A stretch of 64,000 bases of DNA, from assembly GCF_947492715.1 (NCBI RefSeq), contig NZ_CANLNS010000002.1, positions 310,001 to 374,000 on the forward strand. The letters are read 5' to 3'. Positions within the stretch are counted from its first letter, which is position 1. Each line of letters opens with the position of its first letter. This document shows positions 36,348-43,969 of this stretch, piece by piece. Source of the DNA: an uncultured Psychroserpens sp. (GTDB lineage Bacteria > Bacteroidota > Bacteroidia > Flavobacteriales > Flavobacteriaceae). The notes beneath the pieces are model-generated. The model was not told the DNA's origin and did not search any database. It was given only the letters and a program-made list of their open reading frames with translations. The translations under genes were made by a program, and so were the position numbers.

Positions 36348-36923
36348 ATGAAAACTATTAAATATTTATTTATATCAATTTTATCTTTAGCTACATTTAC
36401 TAATTGCTCAAGTGATGATGACAATCCACCACCAGTAAATGAAGAAGAAGTAATCACAACCTTAAGAGTAACTCTAATTCCACAAGGAGGTGGAGATACA
36501 GTAACTTTAGAAACTCGCGATTTAGATGGTGACGGACCAAATGCACCTGTTGTAACCGTTTCTGGCGATTTAGCTGCAATGACAACGTATGCAGGAAGCG
36601 TAGTTGTGTTAAACGAACTTGAAGATCCTGCAGATAATATTACCTTAGAAGTTCAGGAAGAAGATGAAGATCACCAATTCTTTTACACCTTATCAAATAA
36701 CTCTGGTGTAACAGTAGCTTATACTGATCAAGATGCTGACGGCAATCCAGTAGGATTAGCATTTACTTTAACTACTAGTGCTGCTTCAACAAATAATACG
36801 TTAACGGTAACACTAAGACACGAGCCTAACAAATCTGCTTCTGGTGTAAGTAATGGAGATATTACAAACGCTGGAGGAGAAACCGATATTGATGCATCAT
36901 TTCCTTTTGATGTTGCCAATTAG
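36348..36923 (+). CDS. Surface-type lipoprotein next to TonB-dependent receptor
   Basis: 191 residues. MKTIKYLFISILSLATFTNC is a lipoprotein signal; the cysteine is followed by SSDDDNPPP, an acidic stretch like the Bacteroidota surface-export signal. The mature domain is beta-rich with TTLRVTLIPQGGGDTVTLET, DLDGDGPNAPVVTVSG and EDEDHQFFYTL. Homologues are, from memory, labelled 'type 1 periplasmic binding fold superfamily protein', a name that says little. Following the receptor by 36 bases, it may be the outer-leaflet partner that hands over the ligand, as HmuY does with haem; this is inference. A strong terminator closes the unit. Confidence 0.7.
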   Translation: MKTIKYLFISILSLATFTNCSSDDDNPPPVNEEEVITTLRVTLIPQGGGDTVTLETRDLDGDGPNAPVVTVSGDLAAMTTYAGSVVVLNELEDPADNITLEVQEEDEDHQFFYTLSNNSGVTVAYTDQDADGNPVGLAFTLTTSAASTNNTLTVTLRHEPNKSASGVSNGDITNAGGETDIDASFPFDVAN

Positions 36924-36937
36924 TAGGATTCTTTTGT

Positions 36938-36979
36938 AAAAAACGAAAGGCGTGTTTATAAGCACGCCTTTCGTTTTTT
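36938..36979. terminator. Strong bidirectional terminator
   Basis: A perfect 17-base stem, AAAAAACGAAAGGCGTG (36938-36954) with CACGCCTTTCGTTTTTT (36963-36979), loops over eight bases. T runs lie at the 3' end on both strands. It serves the receptor/lipoprotein unit from the left and the folE/small membrane gene unit from the right. Confidence 0.95.
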
Positions 36980-36990
36980 AATATTGTTTT

Positions 36991-37275
36991 TTAACTTACA
37001 TCAATAACAGTTTCATCTGATGGTTTTTCCGAAGAAAAAACATAAGTATAAAACCACATTATTGTAAACGATGGAATAAAGTCAGTTCCTGGGATTATTT
37101 CTTCAATAAACGTAAAGATACCAGCCAATTTACCCTTACTTCCTTTATACATTTTAGTCATTAAGTAACCCGAAAATGGCGCCCAAACAATATCGATAAA
37201 TGGAATCATTCCGATAGCATCCAATATAAGGCTTAATACTAATTTTTTATTTTTTGAAGTGTTTTTCAATGTCAT
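36991..37275 (-). CDS. Small membrane protein of unknown function
   Basis: 94 residues. Two hydrophobic parts, LVLSLILDAIGMIPFIDIVW and IPGTDFIPSFTIMWFYTYVF, with conserved-looking IPFIDIVWAPFSGYLMTKMY and IEEIIPGTDFIPS motifs that resemble each other, a hint of an internal duplication of an Ile-Pro-x-x-Asp segment. Basic N-terminus, acidic C-terminal tail. I recognise no named family. It follows folE by 52 bases and shares the bidirectional terminator. Confidence 0.6.
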   Translation of the reverse strand: MTLKNTSKNKKLVLSLILDAIGMIPFIDIVWAPFSGYLMTKMYKGSKGKLAGIFTFIEEIIPGTDFIPSFTIMWFYTYVFSSEKPSDETVIDVS

Positions 37276-37327
37276 AGTGTATTTGTAATTTACTTATTAT
37301 AAAGCAAATAGTGTTCCAAATATTGGT

Positions 37328-37924
37328 TTATGACAATTTTTCGCTAATGAGCTTTAAGAACTCTGTTCGTGTTTCCATATTTTTAAAAGCACCCCTAAAA
37401 CCAGATGTTGTGGTGGTAGAGTTTTGCTTTTGCACACCTCGCATCATCATACACATATGAGATGCTTCTATAACAACAGCAACCCCTTCAGGTTTCAAGG
37501 TGTTATTGATACAATCCAAGATCTGTTCGGTTAAACGCTCCTGCACTTGCAAACGTCTAGAAAATACATCTACGATTCTTGGTATTTTGCTCAAACCCAC
37601 AATATGTCCATTAGGAATATAGGCAATATGTGCTTTTCCAAAAAATGGAAGGATATGATGTTCACAAAGAGAATACAACTCAATGTCTTTAACAATGACC
37701 ATTTCATTATAAGACTCCTTAAACATTGCACTTTTCAAAATCTCTGCGGCATCTTGATCATAGCCTTGTGTTAAAAACTGCATAGCTTTAGAAGCGCGTT
37801 CTGGCGTCTTTAAAAGTCCCTCGCGTTTAGTGTCCTCTCCTAACTCCTTTATGATTTGTTCATAACGCTGCTTAACGTCATCGGTTACTTGGATATTGTA
37901 TTCTTCAAATTTTTGGTATGGCAT
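37328..37924 (-). CDS. folE: GTP cyclohydrolase I
   Basis: 198 residues. [21 protein letters not shown] at residues 35-55 is the family signature. The active-site zinc ligands are Cys and His in [21 protein letters not shown] near 86 and Cys in [19 protein letters not shown] near 155. [22 protein letters not shown] carries the substrate-site residues. It makes dihydroneopterin triphosphate for folate and related pterins. Full-length zinc (FolE1) type. Next to it only an unknown membrane protein gene; no other folate genes in the window. Confidence 0.96.
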   Translation of the reverse strand: MPYQKFEEYNIQVTDDVKQRYEQIIKELGEDTKREGLLKTPERASKAMQFLTQGYDQDAAEILKSAMFKESYNEMVIVKDIELYSLCEHHILPFFGKAHIAYIPNGHIVGLSKIPRIVDVFSRRLQVQERLTEQILDCINNTLKPEGVAVVIEASHMCMMMRGVQKQNSTTTTSGFRGAFKNMETRTEFLKLISEKLS

Positions 37925-38058
37925 TATAAGTCTAAATTAAGTTTTACTAAATGTAAGTAAAAAAATTAAGACAAAATTTTAGTATTCCATTATAAAAACA
38001 TTAACAGTAAGCTAATCTTTTTAACGTTTACTTATGAAAATTGAGCGATTAGCATAGG

Positions 38059-38066
38059 TAGTTTTG
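38059..38066 (+). promoter_or_regulatory. Putative -7 element of the DUF5916 gene
   Basis: TAGTTTTG fits TAnnTTTG; TTG at 38041-38043 is 15 bases upstream, a little short of the usual 17-20. Leader to the ATG at 38141 would be about 68 bases. Confidence 0.4.
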
Positions 38067-38140
38067 TATACCTAACTGTAACAAACTAAAAAATCTAGGG
38101 TCTTTAAATTAATTAGAGACTAATCATCAATCAAAATAAA

Positions 38141-40660
38141 ATGAAATTTCGCTTAATCTTATTAGCATTTATAGCATTTGGCTTTCTCACAAATGCTCAA
38201 GAAAAGAAACAACTCCAAATTAAAAGAACCTCTACACCTCCAAAAATTGACGGTGTTTTAGATGATGCTGTTTGGCAAACAGCAGATATCGCAACAGATT
38301 TTACGCAGTTTAGACCCGAAATGGGAGTAGCACTTCCTGCGCATCAAAAAACAACAGTAAAAATGGCTTATGACGACAGTGCCATTTATGTATCTGCCTA
38401 TTTGAAGGATAAACCAGAAGACATTCAAACGCAGTTTACTAGTCGCGATAATTTTGGTAATTCAGATTTTTTTGGAATCATTCTTAACCCGAATAATGAC
38501 GGACAAAATGATACCGAGTTTTTTGTATTTACTTCTGGTACCCAAGCCGATGCCGTTGCATCTCCAAGTAATGGTGAAGATTTTGGATGGAATGCCGTTT
38601 GGGATAGTGCTGTAAAAATGGTAGATGATGGTTGGATTGTTGAAGTAAAGATCCCATACAGAGCACTACGCTTTTCTAATCAAGAAGTTCAAACTTGGGG
38701 AATTCAATTTCACAGACGATTTCGAATTAGTAATTCACAATATTCTTGGAATCCAATTGATAGAACTAAAGGAAATATTGGTTTGTATAATGGAGAACTT
38801 GTTGGTATAAGAAATATTGAACCTCCTACTCGACTGCTGTTTTATCCGTTTTTATCTACAATTTATGATAGCAACAAAAAACCTGAATATAATATTGGTG
38901 CCGATGTGAAATTTGGTTTAACTGAAAACTTTACTCTAGATGCCACTTTAATCCCAGATTTTAGTCAAGCTGCCTTTGATAACGTAAGATTAAATTTGGG
39001 GCCTTTTGAACAAACCTTTGGCGAACAACGTCAATTTTTTAAGGAAGGGGTTGATTTATTTAATAAAGGAAATTTATTCTTCTCAAGACGAATTGGAAAT
39101 GCACCAATTGGTAGTCCAAATTTGGCAGAAAATGAAGAAGTTATAGACATGCCAACAGAGGTTAAAACCCTTAACGCTTTGAAAGTATCTGGACGCACCA
39201 AAAAAGGATTAGGAATAGGGTTCTTTAATGCCATTACCGAAAAAACAGAAGCAAGTATCAGAAACACTGTGACCGACGAGATACGCCGAGAAGTTGTTGA
39301 GCCATTGGCTAATTACAATATTCTTGTGGTTGACCAGCAATTTAATGGGAATTCATCAGTGAGTTTAATTAATACCAACGTAACAAGAAATGGGCGTTTT
39401 AGAGACGGAAATGTGACTGGGCTTCTAGCCGATATCTCAAATAAAAGAAACACCTATAATATTCGTGGGCAACTAAAAATGAGTAATGTCAATCTGCCAA
39501 GCGGAACGGAAACAGGTTTTAATTCGTTTTTTCTGATTAGAAAATCGCATGGTAATTATAGATATAGTTTCGATCATCGCTTATCGGATACTAAATATGA
39601 TATTAATGATTTGGGTTTAAACTTTCGAAATAACCTTAATAATTTTGGTATTGACGGGTCATACCAGATTTTTGAACCTACTGAAAAGTTAAATAACTTC
39701 AGAATTAATGGTTGGGTAAACTACAGACGTCTATTTAAACCAAGTACTTTTACTGGAACTAATTTTGGTTTTAATATGAACGCTCAAACTAAAAAACTTC
39801 TTTGGTTTGGAGCAAATCTTAATTTTGAACCAGGAAAACAATTCGACTTTTTTGAACCAAGAGACTTTGAAAACAAGCGCTTTTTTGTATTTAAGAACAT
39901 AGGATTTATTGGCGGTTGGTTTGAAACCAATAATAATAAACCTTTTTCTATTGAAGTTAATGGAGGTACATTTCATGCATTCGATAAGGAAAGAGATTTA
40001 TTTGGATATGATTTTGGGATAGAACCAACATATCGTTTTAGCGACAAGTTCTTTGTTAATTATGGTTTTTCATATCAAAACAATAAAGGTAGTAGAGGCT
40101 TTGTAACAAACATTGATGACGATATTGTCTTTGGTGAACGTGACATTTTAACCATTGAGAACAGTATTTCTAGTAGTTATAGTTTTAACCCTTTCCACAC
40201 ATTGTCATTGTCATTTAGAAACTTTTGGTCTACAGTAACCTATGATGAAGGTTTATTTGCATTGCAGGAAGATGGTAGCTTAAACAGAGATGATGATTAC
40301 AGAACAACTGACATTTCTGATCCGAATGTAAATTTTAATACATGGAATTTAGATTTAAGCTACACATGGCAAGTTGCTCCTGGTAGTTTTTTAACTACGC
40401 TATATAGAAACAGGTTGTTTAATTTTAGTAATGCTTCTGAAGATTCTTATTTTGACAGTCTTAGTTCCTTATTCGATCAGTCTATTCAACATACATTTTC
40501 TATTAGACTTCAATACTTTATTGATTATAATAGTATAAAAAATGTGTTTAAAAAACGAAATACCAATGTCAATACATTGAGTAGATTCTCGAATAATCGT
40601 TATCGTTATGATCCTGATTTTTCAAATACTCGTTTCAGTTCAAATTATAATATTTTATAA
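38141..40660 (+). CDS. DUF5916 outer-membrane protein with N-terminal CBM9-like domain
   Basis: 839 residues. Signal peptide MKFRLILLAFIAFGFLTNAQ. Residues about 30-230 are a carbohydrate-binding family 9-like beta-sandwich (PPKIDGVLDDAVWQTADIAT, MAYDDSAIYVSAYLKD, VEVKIPYRALRF). The remaining ~600 residues are DUF5916, rich in aromatic and Asn residues in beta strands (RLLFYPFLSTI, ATLIPDFSQ, FFKEGVDLFNKGNLFFSRRIG), most likely an outer-membrane barrel. Common in Bacteroidota and of unknown function; sugar or polymer binding has been supposed. Monocistronic start, followed 40 bases later by an ABC ATPase gene. Confidence 0.87.
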   Translation: MKFRLILLAFIAFGFLTNAQEKKQLQIKRTSTPPKIDGVLDDAVWQTADIATDFTQFRPEMGVALPAHQKTTVKMAYDDSAIYVSAYLKDKPEDIQTQFTSRDNFGNSDFFGIILNPNNDGQNDTEFFVFTSGTQADAVASPSNGEDFGWNAVWDSAVKMVDDGWIVEVKIPYRALRFSNQEVQTWGIQFHRRFRISNSQYSWNPIDRTKGNIGLYNGELVGIRNIEPPTRLLFYPFLSTIYDSNKKPEYNIGADVKFGLTENFTLDATLIPDFSQAAFDNVRLNLGPFEQTFGEQRQFFKEGVDLFNKGNLFFSRRIGNAPIGSPNLAENEEVIDMPTEVKTLNALKVSGRTKKGLGIGFFNAITEKTEASIRNTVTDEIRREVVEPLANYNILVVDQQFNGNSSVSLINTNVTRNGRFRDGNVTGLLADISNKRNTYNIRGQLKMSNVNLPSGTETGFNSFFLIRKSHGNYRYSFDHRLSDTKYDINDLGLNFRNNLNNFGIDGSYQIFEPTEKLNNFRINGWVNYRRLFKPSTFTGTNFGFNMNAQTKKLLWFGANLNFEPGKQFDFFEPRDFENKRFFVFKNIGFIGGWFETNNNKPFSIEVNGGTFHAFDKERDLFGYDFGIEPTYRFSDKFFVNYGFSYQNNKGSRGFVTNIDDDIVFGERDILTIENSISSSYSFNPFHTLSLSFRNFWSTVTYDEGLFALQEDGSLNRDDDYRTTDISDPNVNFNTWNLDLSYTWQVAPGSFLTTLYRNRLFNFSNASEDSYFDSLSSLFDQSIQHTFSIRLQYFIDYNSIKNVFKKRNTNVNTLSRFSNNRYRYDPDFSNTRFSSNYNIL

Positions 40661-40700
40661 TTATCCATATTAAAGTAGTATTTTCGGAACTCATTTCAAC

Positions 40701-41366
40701 ATGATGATAAAAGCAAAGAATATTCATAAAAACTATGGCGATTTACATGTCTTAAAAGGTGTCGATTTAGACATCAAAAAAGGGGAAATCGTATCAATTG
40801 TTGGCGCTTCTGGAGCAGGAAAAACGACCTTGCTACAAATTATTGGTACTTTAGATAAAATAAGCTCAAACAATACCAGTGAGCTGGTTATAAATGATGT
40901 TTCTATTCCTCAATTAGGAGATAAAGCATTAGCCAAGTTTAGAAACGAGCATATTGGTTTTATTTTTCAATTTCATCAATTACTGCCAGAATTCACAGCT
41001 TTAGAAAATGTTTGTATTCCAGCGTTTATAGGTGGTAAATCTCAAAGCGAAGCCGAAACACGTGCCAAAGAATTATTAGATTTTCTTGGCTTATCACATC
41101 GTTACGACCATAAGCCCAATGAGCTTTCTGGTGGAGAACAACAACGTGTTGCTGTAGCAAGAGCCTTGGTGAATAACCCTGGGTTAATTTTTGCTGATGA
41201 ACCTTCAGGTAATTTGGACAGTGAATCTGCAGAGAATTTACACAATCTGTTCTTTAAACTTCGTGATGAATTCGGTCAAACTTTTGTCATTGTTACTCAT
41301 AATGAAGAGCTTGCGAACATGGCAGATCGCAAATTAACGATGATTGATGGAAAGATAGTGGGATAA
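40701..41366 (+). CDS. ABC transporter ATP-binding protein, LolD/MacB-like
   Basis: 221 residues. Walker [13 protein letters not shown] near residue 33, Q-loop [21 protein letters not shown], signature [16 protein letters not shown] near 137, Walker [16 protein letters not shown] and H-loop [10 protein letters not shown]. The Q-loop and LDSES pattern fit the LolD/FtsE/MacB group, which powers lipoprotein release or mechanotransmission. No permease gene is adjacent, so it must work with a permease encoded elsewhere, as is usual for lolD in Flavobacteria. Two ATG codons in a row start it (40701, 40704). Confidence 0.88.
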   Translation: MMIKAKNIHKNYGDLHVLKGVDLDIKKGEIVSIVGASGAGKTTLLQIIGTLDKISSNNTSELVINDVSIPQLGDKALAKFRNEHIGFIFQFHQLLPEFTALENVCIPAFIGGKSQSEAETRAKELLDFLGLSHRYDHKPNELSGGEQQRVAVARALVNNPGLIFADEPSGNLDSESAENLHNLFFKLRDEFGQTFVIVTHNEELANMADRKLTMIDGKIVG

Positions 41367-41388
41367 CACATGCCAAGATATTCTAGTA

Positions 41389-42225
41389 TTACTTTGAATA
41401 ATTATCAAGTTTTTCTTTCTCCTTTTTAGATAAGCTACCAATCCCCTTTCTGCTAATCTTATCCAAGAGTTTATCAATCTCTTTTTGCTTGAAAACCTTA
41501 GTCTCATTATACCTTTGATCGATAGTTAAATTATGTGATTTGCTTTTAAAATATAGATTATTGATAAATAAGATATGAGGTTTTCTAACAATTATGTATA
41601 TGAATAAAATGATTGGAATTGCAATCATGGTAATAATGATATAATTGTTTACCAACGCTTCTGGTCGTATGGTTATGGCAACAAGCATTCCTATTAAAGC
41701 TCCTCCTAGATGAGCCTCATGCCCAATATTGTCTTTGGCAGACGTAATTCCGTAGATAGAATATATCACATATAGCACTCCAAAAATCCAATTAGGTATA
41801 GCTAATGGAATTCCGAAGAAGCCAATATCTAATCCTGGAAAAAGAGCTATAGAAGCGAAGATTATACCACAAACTGCACCTGATGCTCCTACAGCACTAT
41901 AATCACCATGATTTCTATGAATAAACAGTGCCAAAAGATCTCCACCTATTAAACTAACAAAATAGATTAATAAATAACTCCAAATGCCCAGTTGCATCTC
42001 TAACATGCCACTAAATGCATATAAACTTATTAAATTAAAAATGAGATGCCTCCAACTGGTATGTAAAAACCCTGAAGATACTAAACGGATATAATCTTTC
42101 TGAATTAGGATTTTATCAACTTCAAATTTGTAGCTTTCAAAAAAAGTCCTATTCTTGAAACCTCGATAACTAATAGCGACGTTTGCAATTATTAATATGA
42201 TAGAAGCAATACCTAATTCTCTCAT
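41389..42225 (-). CDS. Rhomboid-family intramembrane serine protease
   Basis: 278 residues with six or seven membrane helices. Catalytic Ser in AVGASGAVCGIIFASIALFP near residue 117 (GASG), catalytic His in GHEAHLGGALIGMLVAI near 168. WRHLIFNLISLYAFSGMLE near 58 carries the conserved His-x-x-x-Asn of loop/helix 2. The C-terminal ~60 residues are soluble and Lys-rich (FKQKEIDKLLDKISRKGIGS), the SHOCT-like tail seen in many flavobacterial rhomboids. Cleaves membrane proteins within the bilayer; substrate unknown. Nine bases downstream of a lipoprotein gene on the same strand. Confidence 0.9.
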   Translation of the reverse strand: MRELGIASIILIIANVAISYRGFKNRTFFESYKFEVDKILIQKDYIRLVSSGFLHTSWRHLIFNLISLYAFSGMLEMQLGIWSYLLIYFVSLIGGDLLALFIHRNHGDYSAVGASGAVCGIIFASIALFPGLDIGFFGIPLAIPNWIFGVLYVIYSIYGITSAKDNIGHEAHLGGALIGMLVAITIRPEALVNNYIIITMIAIPIILFIYIIVRKPHILFINNLYFKSKSHNLTIDQRYNETKVFKQKEIDKLLDKISRKGIGSLSKKEKEKLDNYSK

Positions 42226-42234
42226 AAATTAAAT

Positions 42235-42690
42235 CTACTCTACAATTATCACACTACGATATTCTATTTCAACGCGTTTTCCAAAAGTAAAATCAAAATA
42301 GTTAGCATCTCCCTTTTTACCTGTTACTTCCAATTTAGCACGCCCTGTCTCGAGTCCGTTTTTATCAAAAACTTTCACAAAAACGATATCGCTAAAATCC
42401 TGATTGAAAATGAGGTATAAGGTTAATAAGTTATCTTTTCCTCCTTGGGGATTATTAGCAATTGTAAATTTACCCGTATCAATACCTTTTGTTTTTAGGT
42501 TTGGAGATAGTTTAATTTTAGCTTCTAAAGTTTTGTCGATCCCTTCAGAAACACCTTCAATAAATTCGGTAGCCGATTTCCCAACCGCCTCTCCGCCGGC
42601 ATTAATTGTTTCTTGGGTTTTATCCTTCACACGTTGACAAGATAGCAATGTGAATACACATAATAAGATAGTAAAAGTTGAGCTTTTCAT
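42235..42690 (-). CDS. Small predicted lipoprotein of unknown function
   Basis: 151 residues. MKSSTFTILLCVFTLLSCQR, lipoprotein signal with cysteine at residue 18. The first mature part is helical and Lys/Glu/Thr-rich (VKDKTQETINAGGEAVGKSA), followed by a beta domain (LLTLYLIFNQDFSDIVFVKV, GRAKLEVTGKKGDANYFDF). No family recognised. It is first in a two-gene unit with the rhomboid gene and has a clear promoter on its own strand (42736-42709). Confidence 0.65.
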   Translation of the reverse strand: MKSSTFTILLCVFTLLSCQRVKDKTQETINAGGEAVGKSATEFIEGVSEGIDKTLEAKIKLSPNLKTKGIDTGKFTIANNPQGGKDNLLTLYLIFNQDFSDIVFVKVFDKNGLETGRAKLEVTGKKGDANYFDFTFGKRVEIEYRSVIIVE

Positions 42691-42708
42691 AATGTTAGAT
42701 TATACTTA

Positions 42709-42736
42709 CAAAATTAGCAATTCTCGACTATTGCAA
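42709..42736 (-). promoter_or_regulatory. Promoter of the 42235-42690 lipoprotein gene
   Basis: On the minus strand TTG (42736-42734), a 17-base spacer and TAATTTTG (42716-42709) match the Bacteroidota consensus. The TTG abuts the TTG of the plus-strand promoter, forming TTGCAA at 42731-42736. Confidence 0.65.
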
Positions 42737-42761
42737 CAACTATTAAAGTAATGTAAATTTG
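42731..42761 (+). promoter_or_regulatory. Promoter of the TIGR02757 gene
   Basis: TTG (42731-42733), a 20-base spacer and TAAATTTG (42754-42761) match the housekeeping pattern. The TTG start codon follows at 42782, for a leader of about 14 bases. Confidence 0.65.
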
Positions 42762-42781
42762 TATACATAAAATAGAGCCGT

Positions 42782-43546
42782 TTGAATCAAAAAGAACTTA
42801 AGGAATTTCTAGACACTAAAGTAGATCAATATAATCATCCGCGATTTATAGACAGTGATCCTATTCAGATTCCACATCAATTCACAAAAAAAGAAGATAT
42901 AGAAATTGCGGGTTTTTTAACGGCTACTATTGCCTGGGGAAATCGTAAAAGTATCATAAAAAATGCTTTTAGAATGATGGATTTACTCCATCGGTCTCCT
43001 CACGATTTTATTCTGAATCATACCAATAATGACTTGAAGAGTCTTAAACAGTTTGTACATAGAACGTTTAATGGTGATGACTTTATTCAGTTTATAAAAA
43101 GTTTACAGCACATTTATACGAATCATGACGGCCTTGAAGCTCTATTTTCTAAATACCATGATGGTGATAATCTCCAGTTATGCATTCATAAATTTAAAGC
43201 TGCATTTTTCGAAATTGAACATTTAGAACGTAGCAAAAAACATGTTAGCGATCCGCTTAAAAACTCTGCTGCAAAGCGTATTAACATGTATTTAAGATGG
43301 ATGGTAAGACAAGACCAAAATGGTGTAGATTTTGGTATATGGAATAGCATCTCTCCTAGCGCACTGTCTTGCCCTCTAGATGTGCATTCTGGAAATGTAG
43401 CTAGAAAATTGAAACTCATCAAACGAAAACAGAATGATGGTAAAGCCTTATTAGAACTCGACATGGCTTTACGTCGATTAGACCCATTTGATCCTGTTAA
43501 ATATGATTTTGCTTTATTTGGATTAGGAGTTTTTGAAGGGTTTTAA
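42782..43546 (+). CDS. TIGR02757 (DUF2400) family protein
   Basis: 254 residues, starting with TTG at 42782. An in-frame TAG stands three codons before it and no in-frame ATG occurs until well into the conserved domain, so the TTG start is close to forced. MNQKELKEFLDTKVDQYNHP then FLTATIAWGNRKSIIKNAFRMM, CPLDVHSGNVARKLKLIKRK and DPFDPVKYDFALFGLG are the family's features; the DVH/RRL and DPxxxxKYDFAL ends resemble HhH-type DNA glycosylases of the AGOG kind. No enzyme activity established that I know. Promoter at 42731-42761. Confidence 0.87.
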   Translation: MNQKELKEFLDTKVDQYNHPRFIDSDPIQIPHQFTKKEDIEIAGFLTATIAWGNRKSIIKNAFRMMDLLHRSPHDFILNHTNNDLKSLKQFVHRTFNGDDFIQFIKSLQHIYTNHDGLEALFSKYHDGDNLQLCIHKFKAAFFEIEHLERSKKHVSDPLKNSAAKRINMYLRWMVRQDQNGVDFGIWNSISPSALSCPLDVHSGNVARKLKLIKRKQNDGKALLELDMALRRLDPFDPVKYDFALFGLGVFEGF

Positions 43547-43560
43547 TTTTTTTATATTTG
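43533..43560 (+). promoter_or_regulatory. Promoter of the 92-residue gene at 43592
   Basis: TTG (43533-43535), a 17-base spacer and TATATTTG (43553-43560) fit the consensus exactly. The -33 element lies in the last codons of the TIGR02757 gene. Confidence 0.6.
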
Positions 43561-43591
43561 CAATGCCTCTCCTAATATTAAACTAACCAAA

Positions 43592-43870
43592 ATGAAACAT
43601 TCTTTTAGACTAAAACGGTCTAGGCTTAAATCTATTTTTTCTGAGAAAATGGGCTTTAAAAAGCTAATCTTAGAGAATAAAAACGACGTGCAAAATGCTA
43701 TTAATAGCATACTCATGTATATTGAATTAGAGGATAAACTCGCACCTGTAAATTATACGAATAACTTTCTAGACAATTTTATTTCATTTGAATTAACACT
43801 TAAACCTGATTTTGATAAAAAAGTGTTTTTTGATTCTATTAGAAAATTTGAAGGTTTTATCACAGACTAA
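43592..43870 (+). CDS. Hypothetical protein, 92 residues
   Basis: Soluble, basic N-terminal third (MKHSFRLKRSRLKSIFSEKM) followed by a mixed domain (IELEDKLAPVNYTNNFLDNF, FDKKVFFDSIRKFEGF). The strong basic start suggests nucleic-acid or membrane-surface contact, but I recognise no family. It has its own consensus promoter and converges with the M61 peptidase gene. Confidence 0.65.
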   Translation: MKHSFRLKRSRLKSIFSEKMGFKKLILENKNDVQNAINSILMYIELEDKLAPVNYTNNFLDNFISFELTLKPDFDKKVFFDSIRKFEGFITD

Positions 43871-43907
43871 ACACTTTATTTTTTAACGTCATATGATCTA
43901 ACATATC

Positions 43908-43950
43908 GTTAAAAAAAAAAGCTGATAAATATTAAATATTTATCAGCTTT
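43908..43950 (-). terminator. Intrinsic terminator of the M61 peptidase gene
   Basis: A 16-base arm pairs across a single-base centre, AAAGCTGATAAATATT with AATATTTATCAGCTTT (43918-43950). On the minus strand it is followed by about ten more T residues. On the plus strand only three T residues follow. Confidence 0.9.
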
Positions 43951-43969
43951 CAATACGACTAAAAAAAGT

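Noticed and set aside
43918-43950. Long palindrome considered as an operator
   Set aside because: The adjoining T run on the minus strand and its place after the M61 stop make it an ordinary terminator.
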